A stretch of DNA of 53,330 nucleotides from an uncultured Faecalibacterium sp. (GTDB lineage: Bacteria > Bacillota > Clostridia > Oscillospirales > Ruminococcaceae), in assembly GCA_900540455.1 (NCBI GenBank), contig UQGD01000014.1:1-53330 (forward strand). Direction: 5' to 3'. The notes under the pieces are model-generated. The model saw nothing but the letters and a program-made list of their open reading frames with translations, searched no databases and was not told the DNA's origin. Shown piece by piece: positions 31,138 through 39,148 of the stretch. The translations under genes were made by a program, and so were the position numbers. Position 1 is the first letter of the stretch. Each line of letters begins with the position of its first letter.

Positions 31138-32616
31138 TTATTCCAGACCGATCTGCTGGGCATACTCTTCCAGCAACTCCCGCTCCAGGAAGGGGGTCTT
31201 GACTCCCATCCGATCCCGGTAGGTCTCATGGCCTTTGCCGATGACCGCGATCAGGTCCCCCGGTTCAGCATGGTCCACCGCATAGTGCAGCGCATCCAGC
31301 CGGTCCGGGATCTCCACATAGGGCGCCTTGGGGTTGCCCTTTTCCATCCCCTGCCGGATATCCGCCAGGATATCCTCCACCTTTTCAAACCGGTTATTAT
31401 CCTCGGTCAGGATGGAGAAATCCGCCATGCGGGCGCAGATCTCCCCCATGCCGTAGCGGCGCAGCTTGGAGCGGTTGCCCCCGCAGCCAAACACCACCAC
31501 CAGCCGATGCGGCTGGTATGCACGCAGCGTGGTCAGCAGGCTCTCGGTCGATACCTCGTTGTGGGCGTAGTCCAACAGGATCGTAAAGTTTTTGCTGATA
31601 GGCACCAGCTCCACTCGGCCCTTGACCACACAGCGGGCCAGACCCTCATGGATCGCCTCATCTGCAAGACCCAGCGTCTTGCCCACACACAGCGCCGCCA
31701 GCGCATTGTATACGCTGAATTCGCCCGGCATATTTACCTGTACGTCCATCTCGTCCGCACCGGACACATGGAACTGTACGCCCAAAAAGTCATGGGTGCG
31801 CAGCAGCTGGTAGCTGCCCGCTCTGTAATCGGCCTGTTCTCCCCGGCCGTAACGCACCAAGCGGCAGGTATGGCCCTCCAGCAGCGCCTCGGTGTTGGGA
31901 TCATCGCTGTTGACAATGCCCACCGTGCAGCGGCGGAACAGCTGTCCCTTCCAGCTGCGGTACTCCTCAAAGCTTGCGTGCTCCCCCGGGCCGATGTGAT
32001 CCGGAGAGAGGTTTGTAAACACGCCGATATCATAGTGGATGCCTGCCACCCGGTCCATCATCAGACCCTGGCTGGACACCTCCATCAACGCAGTATCACA
32101 GCCTGCATCCACAAAGCGCCGGAACAGCTTTTGCAGCTCATAGCTCTCCGGGGTCGTGTTGGCGGTATCTTCATGATGGCCCATAAAGTACACGCCGTTG
32201 GTGCCGATCATTCCCACCTTTCGGCCTGCGGCTTCCAGCACGCTTTTGATCATATGGGTCGTGGTGGTCTTGCCTTTGGTGCCGGTGACCCCGATCATGG
32301 TCAGCTGGCGGGACGGGTTGCCGAACAGATTTGCGCTCATCAGCGCCAGCGCCAGGCGGCTGCTCTCCACCTTGATCACCGTGACCCCCGAAAGCCCGGT
32401 CAGGTCAATATCGTGCTGGATCACCAGCGCACTGACCCCCTTTGCCGCACAGTCTGCGGCAAACTCGTGGCTGTCCCGCTGGGTGCCCACGATGCAGACA
32501 AAGGCCAGGCCCGGGGCAGCCCGGCGGCTGTCGTAGATGATATCTGTAATTTCCGTATCCAGGCTGCCCTGCACCAGTGTGCAGGCCAGACCCTCAGTCA
32601 GTTGTGCAAGCTTCAT
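31138..32616 (-). CDS. murE: UDP-MurNAc-tripeptide synthetase (MurE) with altered DNPR motif
   Basis: The protein has 492 residues. The ATP loop GVTGTKGKTTTT is at 109-120, followed by Mur ligase middle and C-terminal domains. The residue that selects meso-diaminopimelate normally lies in DNPR; here the motif is D406-N-N-R409 (LTEDNNRFEKVED), keeping Asp, Asn and Arg but with Asn for Pro. The Arg is the key contact with diaminopimelate, so this acid is still likely, but the change is notable. Last gene of the dcw run, 26 bases after ftsQ. Confidence 0.88.
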   Translation of the reverse strand: MKLAQLTEGLACTLVQGSLDTEITDIIYDSRRAAPGLAFVCIVGTQRDSHEFAADCAAKGVSALVIQHDIDLTGLSGVTVIKVESSRLALALMSANLFGNPSRQLTMIGVTGTKGKTTTTHMIKSVLEAAGRKVGMIGTNGVYFMGHHEDTANTTPESYELQKLFRRFVDAGCDTALMEVSSQGLMMDRVAGIHYDIGVFTNLSPDHIGPGEHASFEEYRSWKGQLFRRCTVGIVNSDDPNTEALLEGHTCRLVRYGRGEQADYRAGSYQLLRTHDFLGVQFHVSGADEMDVQVNMPGEFSVYNALAALCVGKTLGLADEAIHEGLARCVVKGRVELVPISKNFTILLDYAHNEVSTESLLTTLRAYQPHRLVVVFGCGGNRSKLRRYGMGEICARMADFSILTEDNNRFEKVEDILADIRQGMEKGNPKAPYVEIPDRLDALHYAVDHAEPGDLIAVIGKGHETYRDRMGVKTPFLERELLEEYAQQIGLE

Positions 32617-32642
32617 TTTAATTTCATGCTCCTCACATCGTA

Positions 32643-34082
32643 TCAGGCGGGCGGAGCGGCAGGGGCCGCTGCTTCCGCTGTGGGTTCTGCTGCCGGGGCT
32701 TCGGGTGCCGGCACTTCGGCCGGGTCAGCAGGCGCTGCATCCGGTGCCGGCTCCCCCTCAGCCGGGACAGTCTCCAGGGCCGGTTCCGGGGCAGCAGGCG
32801 GCGGAGCCACATAGCCCGAAGGCAGCACCGGCTCCCCCTGCGCCAGAATGGGACGGATGGTGCCGTCCCCCCGGACATGGCTGCAATCCAGCTGGCCGGT
32901 ATCGGTCTCTGCGCAGCCCTTTCCATCTGTATTATGCAGCAGATAGGCAGCAAAGTCCAGCTTATATTCCAGCTCATTCAACGTACCAAGCAGCACGCTG
33001 ATGCGCCCCTGGTACAAAAATGCCAGCTGTTCGGTGTCCGCAAACTCGATGCGGGTCACGCCTTCCATCAAGCCATGCTGTGCCAGAGAGGTGGTCAATG
33101 TGTCCAGCGCCTCCAGACGTCCATCCGGGGCCGGTTCCGCAGCGGAACTTTCTGCGCTGCTCTCCGGTGCTTCCGGCACAGGTGCTGTATATTCCACCTG
33201 CGTGCCGGGCGCTGTGGAGACCGGTTCCCCGCCGTAAAGGGTGGGCAGCTGCGGCTGGTTCCCGCTACATTCCAGGATCTTCATCCGGGCCGAGAGGGTA
33301 AGCCAGCCCTTGCTGGTCTCCATTGCCCAGCTAGGTACAGCCTCTACCACCCGCACCGCAACGGTGTTGGGGTAGTCCCGCACCACCCGGATCTGCTCCA
33401 GCAGGGGGAACTGCTGCTCCAGGGCCTGTGCCTTGGCATCTGGGTCAAAACTGAAGATATTCTCGCCGCTGGCCACCCCCAATGCGGCAAGGATCTCCTG
33501 GCTGGAATATCCGCCCGCCTGTTCCACCGGGGTGGTATCTGCCAGCTGCAGCTGGATGGTATTGATCTTAAACAGCATCGTTACGGTCAGATAGACCCCC
33601 GCTCCAATGACGCAGAGCAAAAGCCCAAAGGCCGTCAGTCGGCGTGCCAACCGGCGGCGGCGCATCTCTGCCCGGGTCATCCGCCGGTGCTTGCGGCGCT
33701 GCGGCTGGTTCTGCGCCGGGCGCAGACGTTGTCCCGTGTGGACTGTTTTGTTCTGGCTGCTGCCGCCCGCCGGGCGGCGCACCTGCTGTGTGGGGAACTG
33801 GATGCTGTTGTCCTGCCGGGGGCGGGATGTACCCTGATGCGGACGCTGGCCCTCAAAATCATAGGCCCGGGGACGGGACGTTCCCTGCTGCGGACGCTGG
33901 TTCTCGAAATCATAGGCCCGGGAGCGGGTGGTATTTTGCGAAGGCGCACGCCGTGTTTCAAAGGTCAGCTCCTGTTCCTGGTAACCCGAAGGACGGGATA
34001 CGGAACGCTGTCCTGTGCTGCGGGGCGCAGTCCGGGCGGAGTCGTAGGGACGGCTGCGCCGTTTTTTGGGTCTTGGGGTCAT
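32643..34082 (-). CDS. FtsQ/DivIB cell division protein with long basic N-terminus and Pro/Ala-rich tail
   Basis: The protein has 479 residues, far longer than the usual 250-300. The cytoplasmic part (1 to about 145) is very basic and holds two near-copies of a 17-residue unit (RAYDFE-QRP-QGTSRP). One membrane segment lies near 147-172 (AFGLLLCVIGAGVYLTVTMLF). A POTRA domain (INTIQLQLADTTPVEQAGG to PNTVAVRVVEAVPSW) and a beta domain follow. The last 60-70 residues are Pro/Ala/Glu-rich, exposed outside the cell. The protein scaffolds the divisome with FtsL and the PBP encoded in the same cluster. Confidence 0.85.
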   Translation of the reverse strand: MTPRPKKRRSRPYDSARTAPRSTGQRSVSRPSGYQEQELTFETRRAPSQNTTRSRAYDFENQRPQQGTSRPRAYDFEGQRPHQGTSRPRQDNSIQFPTQQVRRPAGGSSQNKTVHTGQRLRPAQNQPQRRKHRRMTRAEMRRRRLARRLTAFGLLLCVIGAGVYLTVTMLFKINTIQLQLADTTPVEQAGGYSSQEILAALGVASGENIFSFDPDAKAQALEQQFPLLEQIRVVRDYPNTVAVRVVEAVPSWAMETSKGWLTLSARMKILECSGNQPQLPTLYGGEPVSTAPGTQVEYTAPVPEAPESSAESSAAEPAPDGRLEALDTLTTSLAQHGLMEGVTRIEFADTEQLAFLYQGRISVLLGTLNELEYKLDFAAYLLHNTDGKGCAETDTGQLDCSHVRGDGTIRPILAQGEPVLPSGYVAPPPAAPEPALETVPAEGEPAPDAAPADPAEVPAPEAPAAEPTAEAAAPAAPPA

Positions 34083-34104
34083 AGGTCGCCTCCTTGGGCC
34101 GAAG

Positions 34105-35232
34105 TCACGGCGTGCGCACCAGCTTCAGCAGCGCATCGGTGATGCGGCCAAGGCTGTCGTCCACCGAAAGCGCACGAGCCGCCTGCCCCATCTGCTCCAG
34201 CTTGCCGGGGGTGGACAGCAGCCCGGAGACCGTCTCCACCAATTTTTCGCCGGTAAGGTCCTTTTCCTCAATGACCACAGCCGCCCCGGCCTTTTCCAGC
34301 TCCAAGGCATTGTAATACTGATGATTTTCGGCCACATTGGGGCTGGGGATCAGCACCGCTGCCCGGCCTGCCGCCTCCAGCTCTGCCAGGGTCAGTGCAC
34401 CTGCCCGGCTGATGACCAGGTCTGCCGCTGCCAGCAGCTGCGGCATATCGTTGATATACTCCCGGACGATCAGCTGTTTGCCGGGGGCAAAGCCCTTTTC
34501 CTGGGAGAGGTTCTGGAACAGCTCCACCCCATACTGACCGGTAGCGTGAAGATGCAGCACCGGCTGCCCGGTCTTTTGCTCCCAGGCACACAGATCTGCC
34601 ACCACCTCGTTGACCCGCCGTGCCCCCAGGCTGCCGCCAAAGGACAGGATCACGGTCCGCCCCTCGGCCCCGATGCGGGCCCGGGCGGCGGCGCGCTGCC
34701 GTGCCTCGGCAAACACTTCCGGACGGACCGGGTTGCCGACGACCACCGTCTTTTGGGGTGCCCCCAGTTTTTCCACCGCAGCAGGCACCGCTGCAAATAC
34801 GATATCCACGTCCGGGGCCAGCAGCTTGTTGGTCACACCGGGGAAGGCGTTCTGCTCATGGATCGCCGTCTTGATGCCCATTTTAGCCGCACAGCGCACC
34901 ACCGGCCCGGACACATAGCCGCCGCAGCCAATGACCAGATCCGGCTGGATCTGACGGATCATCGCCTTGGCTTTGGGGCCGGAGAGTGCCAGATTATACA
35001 GCGTAACGGCATTGCGCTTGATGTTCTGCCAGGAGAGGCGCCGCTGGAAGCCGGTGATCTCGATATGATGGAAGGGATAGCCCGCCTGGGTCACCAAGCG
35101 GTACTCCATGCCCTCCTGCCGGCCGGCAAAGTGGATCTCTGCGGCAGGGTCTGCCTGCCGGATGGCTCCGGCAATGGCCAGAGCAGGGTTGATGTGTCCG
35201 GCTGTACCGCCGGCAGCGATCAGAACTTTCAT
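34105..35232 (-). CDS. murG: UDP-GlcNAc:MurNAc-pentapeptide-undecaprenol transferase
   Basis: The protein has 375 residues, normal length. It has the N-terminal GGTAGHINPALA loop, the middle CGGYVSGPVVRCA, AIHEQNAFPGVTNKLLA and the donor-site GGSLGARRVNE and ISRAGALTLAELEAAGRAAVLIPSP motifs (short forms). It makes lipid II at the inner face of the membrane. It sits 22 bases from ftsQ and 28 from the SEDS gene. Confidence 0.95.
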   Translation of the reverse strand: MKVLIAAGGTAGHINPALAIAGAIRQADPAAEIHFAGRQEGMEYRLVTQAGYPFHHIEITGFQRRLSWQNIKRNAVTLYNLALSGPKAKAMIRQIQPDLVIGCGGYVSGPVVRCAAKMGIKTAIHEQNAFPGVTNKLLAPDVDIVFAAVPAAVEKLGAPQKTVVVGNPVRPEVFAEARQRAAARARIGAEGRTVILSFGGSLGARRVNEVVADLCAWEQKTGQPVLHLHATGQYGVELFQNLSQEKGFAPGKQLIVREYINDMPQLLAAADLVISRAGALTLAELEAAGRAAVLIPSPNVAENHQYYNALELEKAGAAVVIEEKDLTGEKLVETVSGLLSTPGKLEQMGQAARALSVDDSLGRITDALLKLVRTP

Positions 35233-35260
35233 ATTGATAAAACCCTCCGTTCTTGTATGG

Positions 35261-36562
35261 TCAGATCTGGGGCTGGCCGTTCATCCGGGCACGGCGGGCA
35301 GCTTCCAGGTCAATGGGGGCCTTTGCTTTGGCCTTTGCCTCCCGCTCTGCACGGCGCTGCTCCCGCTCGGCCTCGGCACGGGCGCCATTGCGGGCAATGT
35401 TTACCATGACCCCCATCTCCGCCAGCAGCAGGATCAGACTGGTGCCGCCGGAAGAGAAAAAGGGCAGACTGATGCCGGTATTGGGCAGGGTGTTGGTGAC
35501 GACCGCAATGTTGCAGAACACCTGCCATGCGATCTGGGCCATAATGCCGATGCCCACCATCGTGCAGTAGAGGTTTTCTGCCTGGAATGCGATCCACATC
35601 CCTTGCAGCAAAAACAGCACGAACAGCAGGATCACCATCAGCGCACCCAAAAAGCCCAGCTCCTCGCACACGACACTGAAGATGAAATCGTTGGTGCTCT
35701 CCGGCAGCCAGAGCTGTTTTTCAATGCTGTTGCCCAGCCCCAGCCCGGTCAGCCCGCCGGAACCAATGGCATACAGGCTTTGCAGGGTCTGGTCGGTCAT
35801 CTTGCTCAGGTCCTGGGTCCAGCCGTCCAAACGGCTTTGCAGGTAGGGGATGGAGTCGATGTGCTGCAGGACCGATTCCAGCAGCACCACGGCAGAGAAC
35901 GCCCCCGCCCAGGTCAGCCCGCCGCCGTTGCCGCCCAGCAGCAGGATGGTGCCCACGATCGCACAGGTCAGCACGATGCCGGACATATGCGGCTCCATTA
36001 CCAGCAACAGGACCACCGGGATTAAGGGCAGCAGCGGCACAAGCAGCTCCCGCACCAGCTTCTGATACAGCCACTGCCCCGGGCTGAGACGGCGGTTGGG
36101 GTCAAGGCTCTCCATCCGGGGAGCTTTTGCCGCCAGATGCGCCGTAAGCAGGATCATCTCAAATTTTGCGATCTCGGAGACCTGCACAGTCAAGCCCCCT
36201 ACCCGCAGCCACCGGCGGCAGCCGTTGAGCGGGGCACTGAACAACACCAAGATCAGCAGAACGATGCAGACCCCATACCCCAGCCAGACCAGCTTGCGCA
36301 GGAAGCGGTGGTCAATGTAGGAGAACAGCCACATCATGCCCAACCCCAGCACAGTGCACAAAAGCTGCGACTTGATATAGTGCAGACTGTCCCCCATCCG
36401 AAGGTAGCCGGTGGTATAACTGGCACTGAACAGCATCACCAGGCCAAAGATCATAATGACGCCTAGGGTGGCCAGCCAGCGGATGGTCATCGGCGTCCAG
36501 GGGCCGGGGTCTCTTTGCAGGAACGCATAGCGTTCCGGTGGTTTTCTGCGGATCATGGTCAT
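35261..36562 (-). CDS. ftsW: SEDS-family peptidoglycan polymerase (FtsW/SpoVE-like)
   Basis: The protein has 433 residues and about ten membrane segments. The catalytic Asp is present in PESTNDFIFSVVCEELGFLG, and other SEDS marks are RRWLRVGGLTVQVSEIAKFE, MEPHMSG and GISLPFFSSGGTS. The C-terminal 60 residues form a charged Ala/Arg/Glu helix (ARAEAEREQRRAEREAKAK). It polymerises lipid II together with the class b PBP encoded upstream. FtsW versus SpoVE cannot be separated by sequence alone. Confidence 0.9.
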   Translation of the reverse strand: MTMIRRKPPERYAFLQRDPGPWTPMTIRWLATLGVIMIFGLVMLFSASYTTGYLRMGDSLHYIKSQLLCTVLGLGMMWLFSYIDHRFLRKLVWLGYGVCIVLLILVLFSAPLNGCRRWLRVGGLTVQVSEIAKFEMILLTAHLAAKAPRMESLDPNRRLSPGQWLYQKLVRELLVPLLPLIPVVLLLVMEPHMSGIVLTCAIVGTILLLGGNGGGLTWAGAFSAVVLLESVLQHIDSIPYLQSRLDGWTQDLSKMTDQTLQSLYAIGSGGLTGLGLGNSIEKQLWLPESTNDFIFSVVCEELGFLGALMVILLFVLFLLQGMWIAFQAENLYCTMVGIGIMAQIAWQVFCNIAVVTNTLPNTGISLPFFSSGGTSLILLLAEMGVMVNIARNGARAEAEREQRRAEREAKAKAKAPIDLEAARRARMNGQPQI

Positions 36563-36643
36563 GGGTCAAATCGTCTCCCCTTTATTTTTCGGGTCTTATG
36601 CAGCACCAGCCGCTGCGGTGTACCGCCCCTTTCCCGGGCGATT

Positions 36644-37675
36644 TTATGCCCAGCGGGTCATCTGCACCGCCATCCACAGCCCCAGCAGAGCCGCAGCACA
36701 CAGCCAATAAAAAACACTTACCGGGCCTTTGCCTCGTTTTTCCAGCCAATGATGCCAGGGGGCCGTAGCAAACAACGGCCTGCCCCGCAGCTTGCAGGAC
36801 AGGATCTGCAGCGCCACCATCCCGCCTTCCAGCCAAAAGGGCAGGGCCAGGGGCACCGCCAGCTCCGGATATCCGGCGCTGAGGGAGATGCAGCCGATCG
36901 CACCCGCCACAAACAAACTGCCCGCTGTACCGGCCGCCATCCTGGCCGGCGGGAAATTCCACAGCAGAAAGGCCATCAATGCCCCGGCCAGCGCCGCCGG
37001 GAACACCCCCAGGGCAAACCACCCCAGGATCGTCAGCACCGTCATCAGCCCCAGCATCGCTATAAAGCCTGCACCGCAGACCGTGCCGTCCGCACCATCT
37101 GCGCTGCGGGCACACTCTGCCAGCGCCACCAGTCCCCCGCCCCAGACCACCGGAGCCAGCGCACCCAGCTCCCAGTAGCCGCCAAAAGGCAAAAGCACAC
37201 CGGTGGGCAGCGTCCCCCGGAGCAGAAGCATCACCAGGGCTGCCGCTCCTGCCTCCAGCAAAAGGCGAGGCCCACGCCGCAGGCCCAGGGGCTGACGGCG
37301 GCGCAGGCGCACCAGGTCATCCGCTGCGCCCACTGCGCCAAACGCCAGCCCACCGCACAGCCCTGCCAGCAGGCGGCTGGTCACACCGCCTTCCAGCAGC
37401 TGCGGCTGGGCCACACAAGCCGCCGTCCAGCCCACACCGGCGGCGGCCAGCGCCCCCAGCATCAGGCACAGCCCCCCAAAGGCCGGGGGACGGGCCGGGC
37501 TGGGAGACGCCGCATCCTCCGGCACACCCGCAAGGTCTGCCCGCTCCGGGGCAGCGTCTTGATTTTTCGGGGGCGGGGGCTTTGGTCTGCCCCGCAGCGG
37601 CAAAAGCAGGCTGCACAGCGCCGCCGTGAGCATAAAGCCCAGGGTGGACGCCGCAACCAACGCAAAACGAATCAT
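36644..37675 (-). CDS. Divergent MraY-like phospho-MurNAc-pentapeptide transferase
   Basis: The protein has 343 residues and about ten hydrophobic segments, in the mraY position of the cluster. MraY marks remain: DD at 119-120 (FGAVGAADD), SADGADG (191-197, where NxxDGxDG is expected), NFPPAR (240-245) and HHWLE (308-312). But T250 (AAGTAGSL) stands where MraY has a catalytic Asp (MGDxGSL), and Ser191 where Asn is usual. Residues 30-65 are a charged/Pro loop. It could be an inactive or altered MraY; no other MraY is in the window. The gap to murF holds a degenerate repeat. Confidence 0.75.
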   Translation of the reverse strand: MIRFALVAASTLGFMLTAALCSLLLPLRGRPKPPPPKNQDAAPERADLAGVPEDAASPSPARPPAFGGLCLMLGALAAAGVGWTAACVAQPQLLEGGVTSRLLAGLCGGLAFGAVGAADDLVRLRRRQPLGLRRGPRLLLEAGAAALVMLLLRGTLPTGVLLPFGGYWELGALAPVVWGGGLVALAECARSADGADGTVCGAGFIAMLGLMTVLTILGWFALGVFPAALAGALMAFLLWNFPPARMAAGTAGSLFVAGAIGCISLSAGYPELAVPLALPFWLEGGMVALQILSCKLRGRPLFATAPWHHWLEKRGKGPVSVFYWLCAAALLGLWMAVQMTRWA

Positions 37676-37689
37676 AGCACGATACTCCG

Positions 37690-37735
37690 ACTTTGTTCTC
37701 CTTGGAAAAAGGGAACCAAAAACTTTTCACATTCC
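37690..37735. repeat. Degenerate copy of the hairpin repeat
   Basis: TTGTTCTCCTTGGAAAAAGG followed by GAACCAAAAACTTTTCACA resembles the start of the elements at 28036 and 45967, including the TTTTCACA after the first hairpin. It lies in the 84-base gap between murF and the mraY-like gene. Confidence 0.5.
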
Positions 37736-37759
37736 AAATGCAGCGAGCCGCCTGCCCGC

Positions 37760-39127
37760 TCAGGACTGTGCGTAAAACAGCGCCAGCGCCTTTTCCAGCG
37801 CCATGCCCCGGCTGGCCTTGACCAGCACTGCATCCCCGGGGCGCACCCATTTCGCCAGAGTCTCGGCAGCCTCTGCATGGGTGGCGGCATGGACTGTCTG
37901 CACACCCTTTGCGGCAGCCACCACAGCCGTGCGCTTTGCCTCGCTGCCGTAGGTCACCAGACCATCCAGCCCGCAGGCTGCCGCCAGTGCGCCCAGCTGC
38001 TCATGGGAAGCGCGGCTGGTATCGCCCAATTCCAGCATATCGCCCAGCAGGGCATACCGCCGCTGACAGGGATACTCCCGGAACATGGCCAGCGCCGCAG
38101 CCATGCTGTCGGGGTTTGCATTGTAGCAGTCCTCGATCACGGTGACGCCGCCGTGCTCCACCATGTGCTGACGCATACCGGTCTGCTCAAAATCCTCCAG
38201 ACCCGCTGCTGCCGTGCGGGGGTCTGCCCCCAGACGGGTGGCAGCGCAGTAAGCGGCCAGGGCGTTGGCTACATTGTGCCGCCCAATGGCCGGGATGCGC
38301 ACCATAAAGGAGCCGTTTTCCTGATCTTCCAGCAAAAAGCTGGTCTGCGCCCCCCGCTGGGAAATGTGGGAGGCAAAAACATCCGCCTCCCCCGAGCAAA
38401 GGCTGAACCACACCGGCTTTACATGGCCCGGCAGCTGCGCCGCCCGCAGGAAGGGATCATCAAAATTCAGCACCAGGGGGGCGTTTTCCGGCAGGCCATC
38501 GCAGATCTCCAGCTTTGCCTTACAGATGTTCTCCTGGCTGCCCAGATTGCCGATATGGGAGGTGCCGATGCAGGTGATAAGGCCCACATCCGGACGGGCG
38601 CAGCGGGCCAGACGGCGGATCTCCCCCGCATGGTTCATGCCCATTTCCACCACCGCATACTCGGTGTCTGCCCCAATGCGGAACAGGGTGCGGGGCAGGC
38701 CCAGCTCATTGTTCTGGTTGCCCTCGGTCTTGATGGTTTTACCGCATCCGGCCAAAGCTGCGTAGCACATCTGTTTTGTGGTGGTTTTGCCCACGCTGCC
38801 TGTGACCCCCACCACCTTTGGGTGATAGGCATTGCGGTAGTTGGCGCCCAGGGTCATCATGGCCTGATAGCTGTCCGGGCAAAGGATGGTCTTTTCCGCA
38901 GGGACTGCCTCCACCGGGTGGTTCAGCACCACAGCCAGGGCGCCTTTTTCCAACGCCGCTGCCGCAAAGTCATGCCCGTCGAACTTCTCGCCGGGAAACG
39001 CCACAAAGATGCACCCGGGACATACCTCCCGGCTGTCGGTCGTAACAAGGTTCACCTGCACATCCGGGGCAAAAAAGCCCTCGGGCGCAAGGCCGGCCAG
39101 CAGCCGGTTTGCCAGGATCGGTTCCAT
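37760..39127 (-). CDS. murF: UDP-MurNAc-tripeptide--D-Ala-D-Ala ligase
   Basis: The protein has 455 residues. The N-terminal domain has TDSREVCPGCIFVAFPGEKFDGHDF, the ATP loop is GVTGSVGKTTTKQM, followed by EMGMNHAGEI and the C-terminal EDCYNANPDSMAAAL and LGDMLELG motifs. It adds D-Ala-D-Ala to the UDP-MurNAc tripeptide. It starts 21 bases after the PBP gene stop, so the two are probably translated from one transcript. Confidence 0.94.
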   Translation of the reverse strand: MEPILANRLLAGLAPEGFFAPDVQVNLVTTDSREVCPGCIFVAFPGEKFDGHDFAAAALEKGALAVVLNHPVEAVPAEKTILCPDSYQAMMTLGANYRNAYHPKVVGVTGSVGKTTTKQMCYAALAGCGKTIKTEGNQNNELGLPRTLFRIGADTEYAVVEMGMNHAGEIRRLARCARPDVGLITCIGTSHIGNLGSQENICKAKLEICDGLPENAPLVLNFDDPFLRAAQLPGHVKPVWFSLCSGEADVFASHISQRGAQTSFLLEDQENGSFMVRIPAIGRHNVANALAAYCAATRLGADPRTAAAGLEDFEQTGMRQHMVEHGGVTVIEDCYNANPDSMAAALAMFREYPCQRRYALLGDMLELGDTSRASHEQLGALAAACGLDGLVTYGSEAKRTAVVAAAKGVQTVHAATHAEAAETLAKWVRPGDAVLVKASRGMALEKALALFYAQS

Positions 39128-39148
39128 AGGATCAATTCCCCTCTCTTT

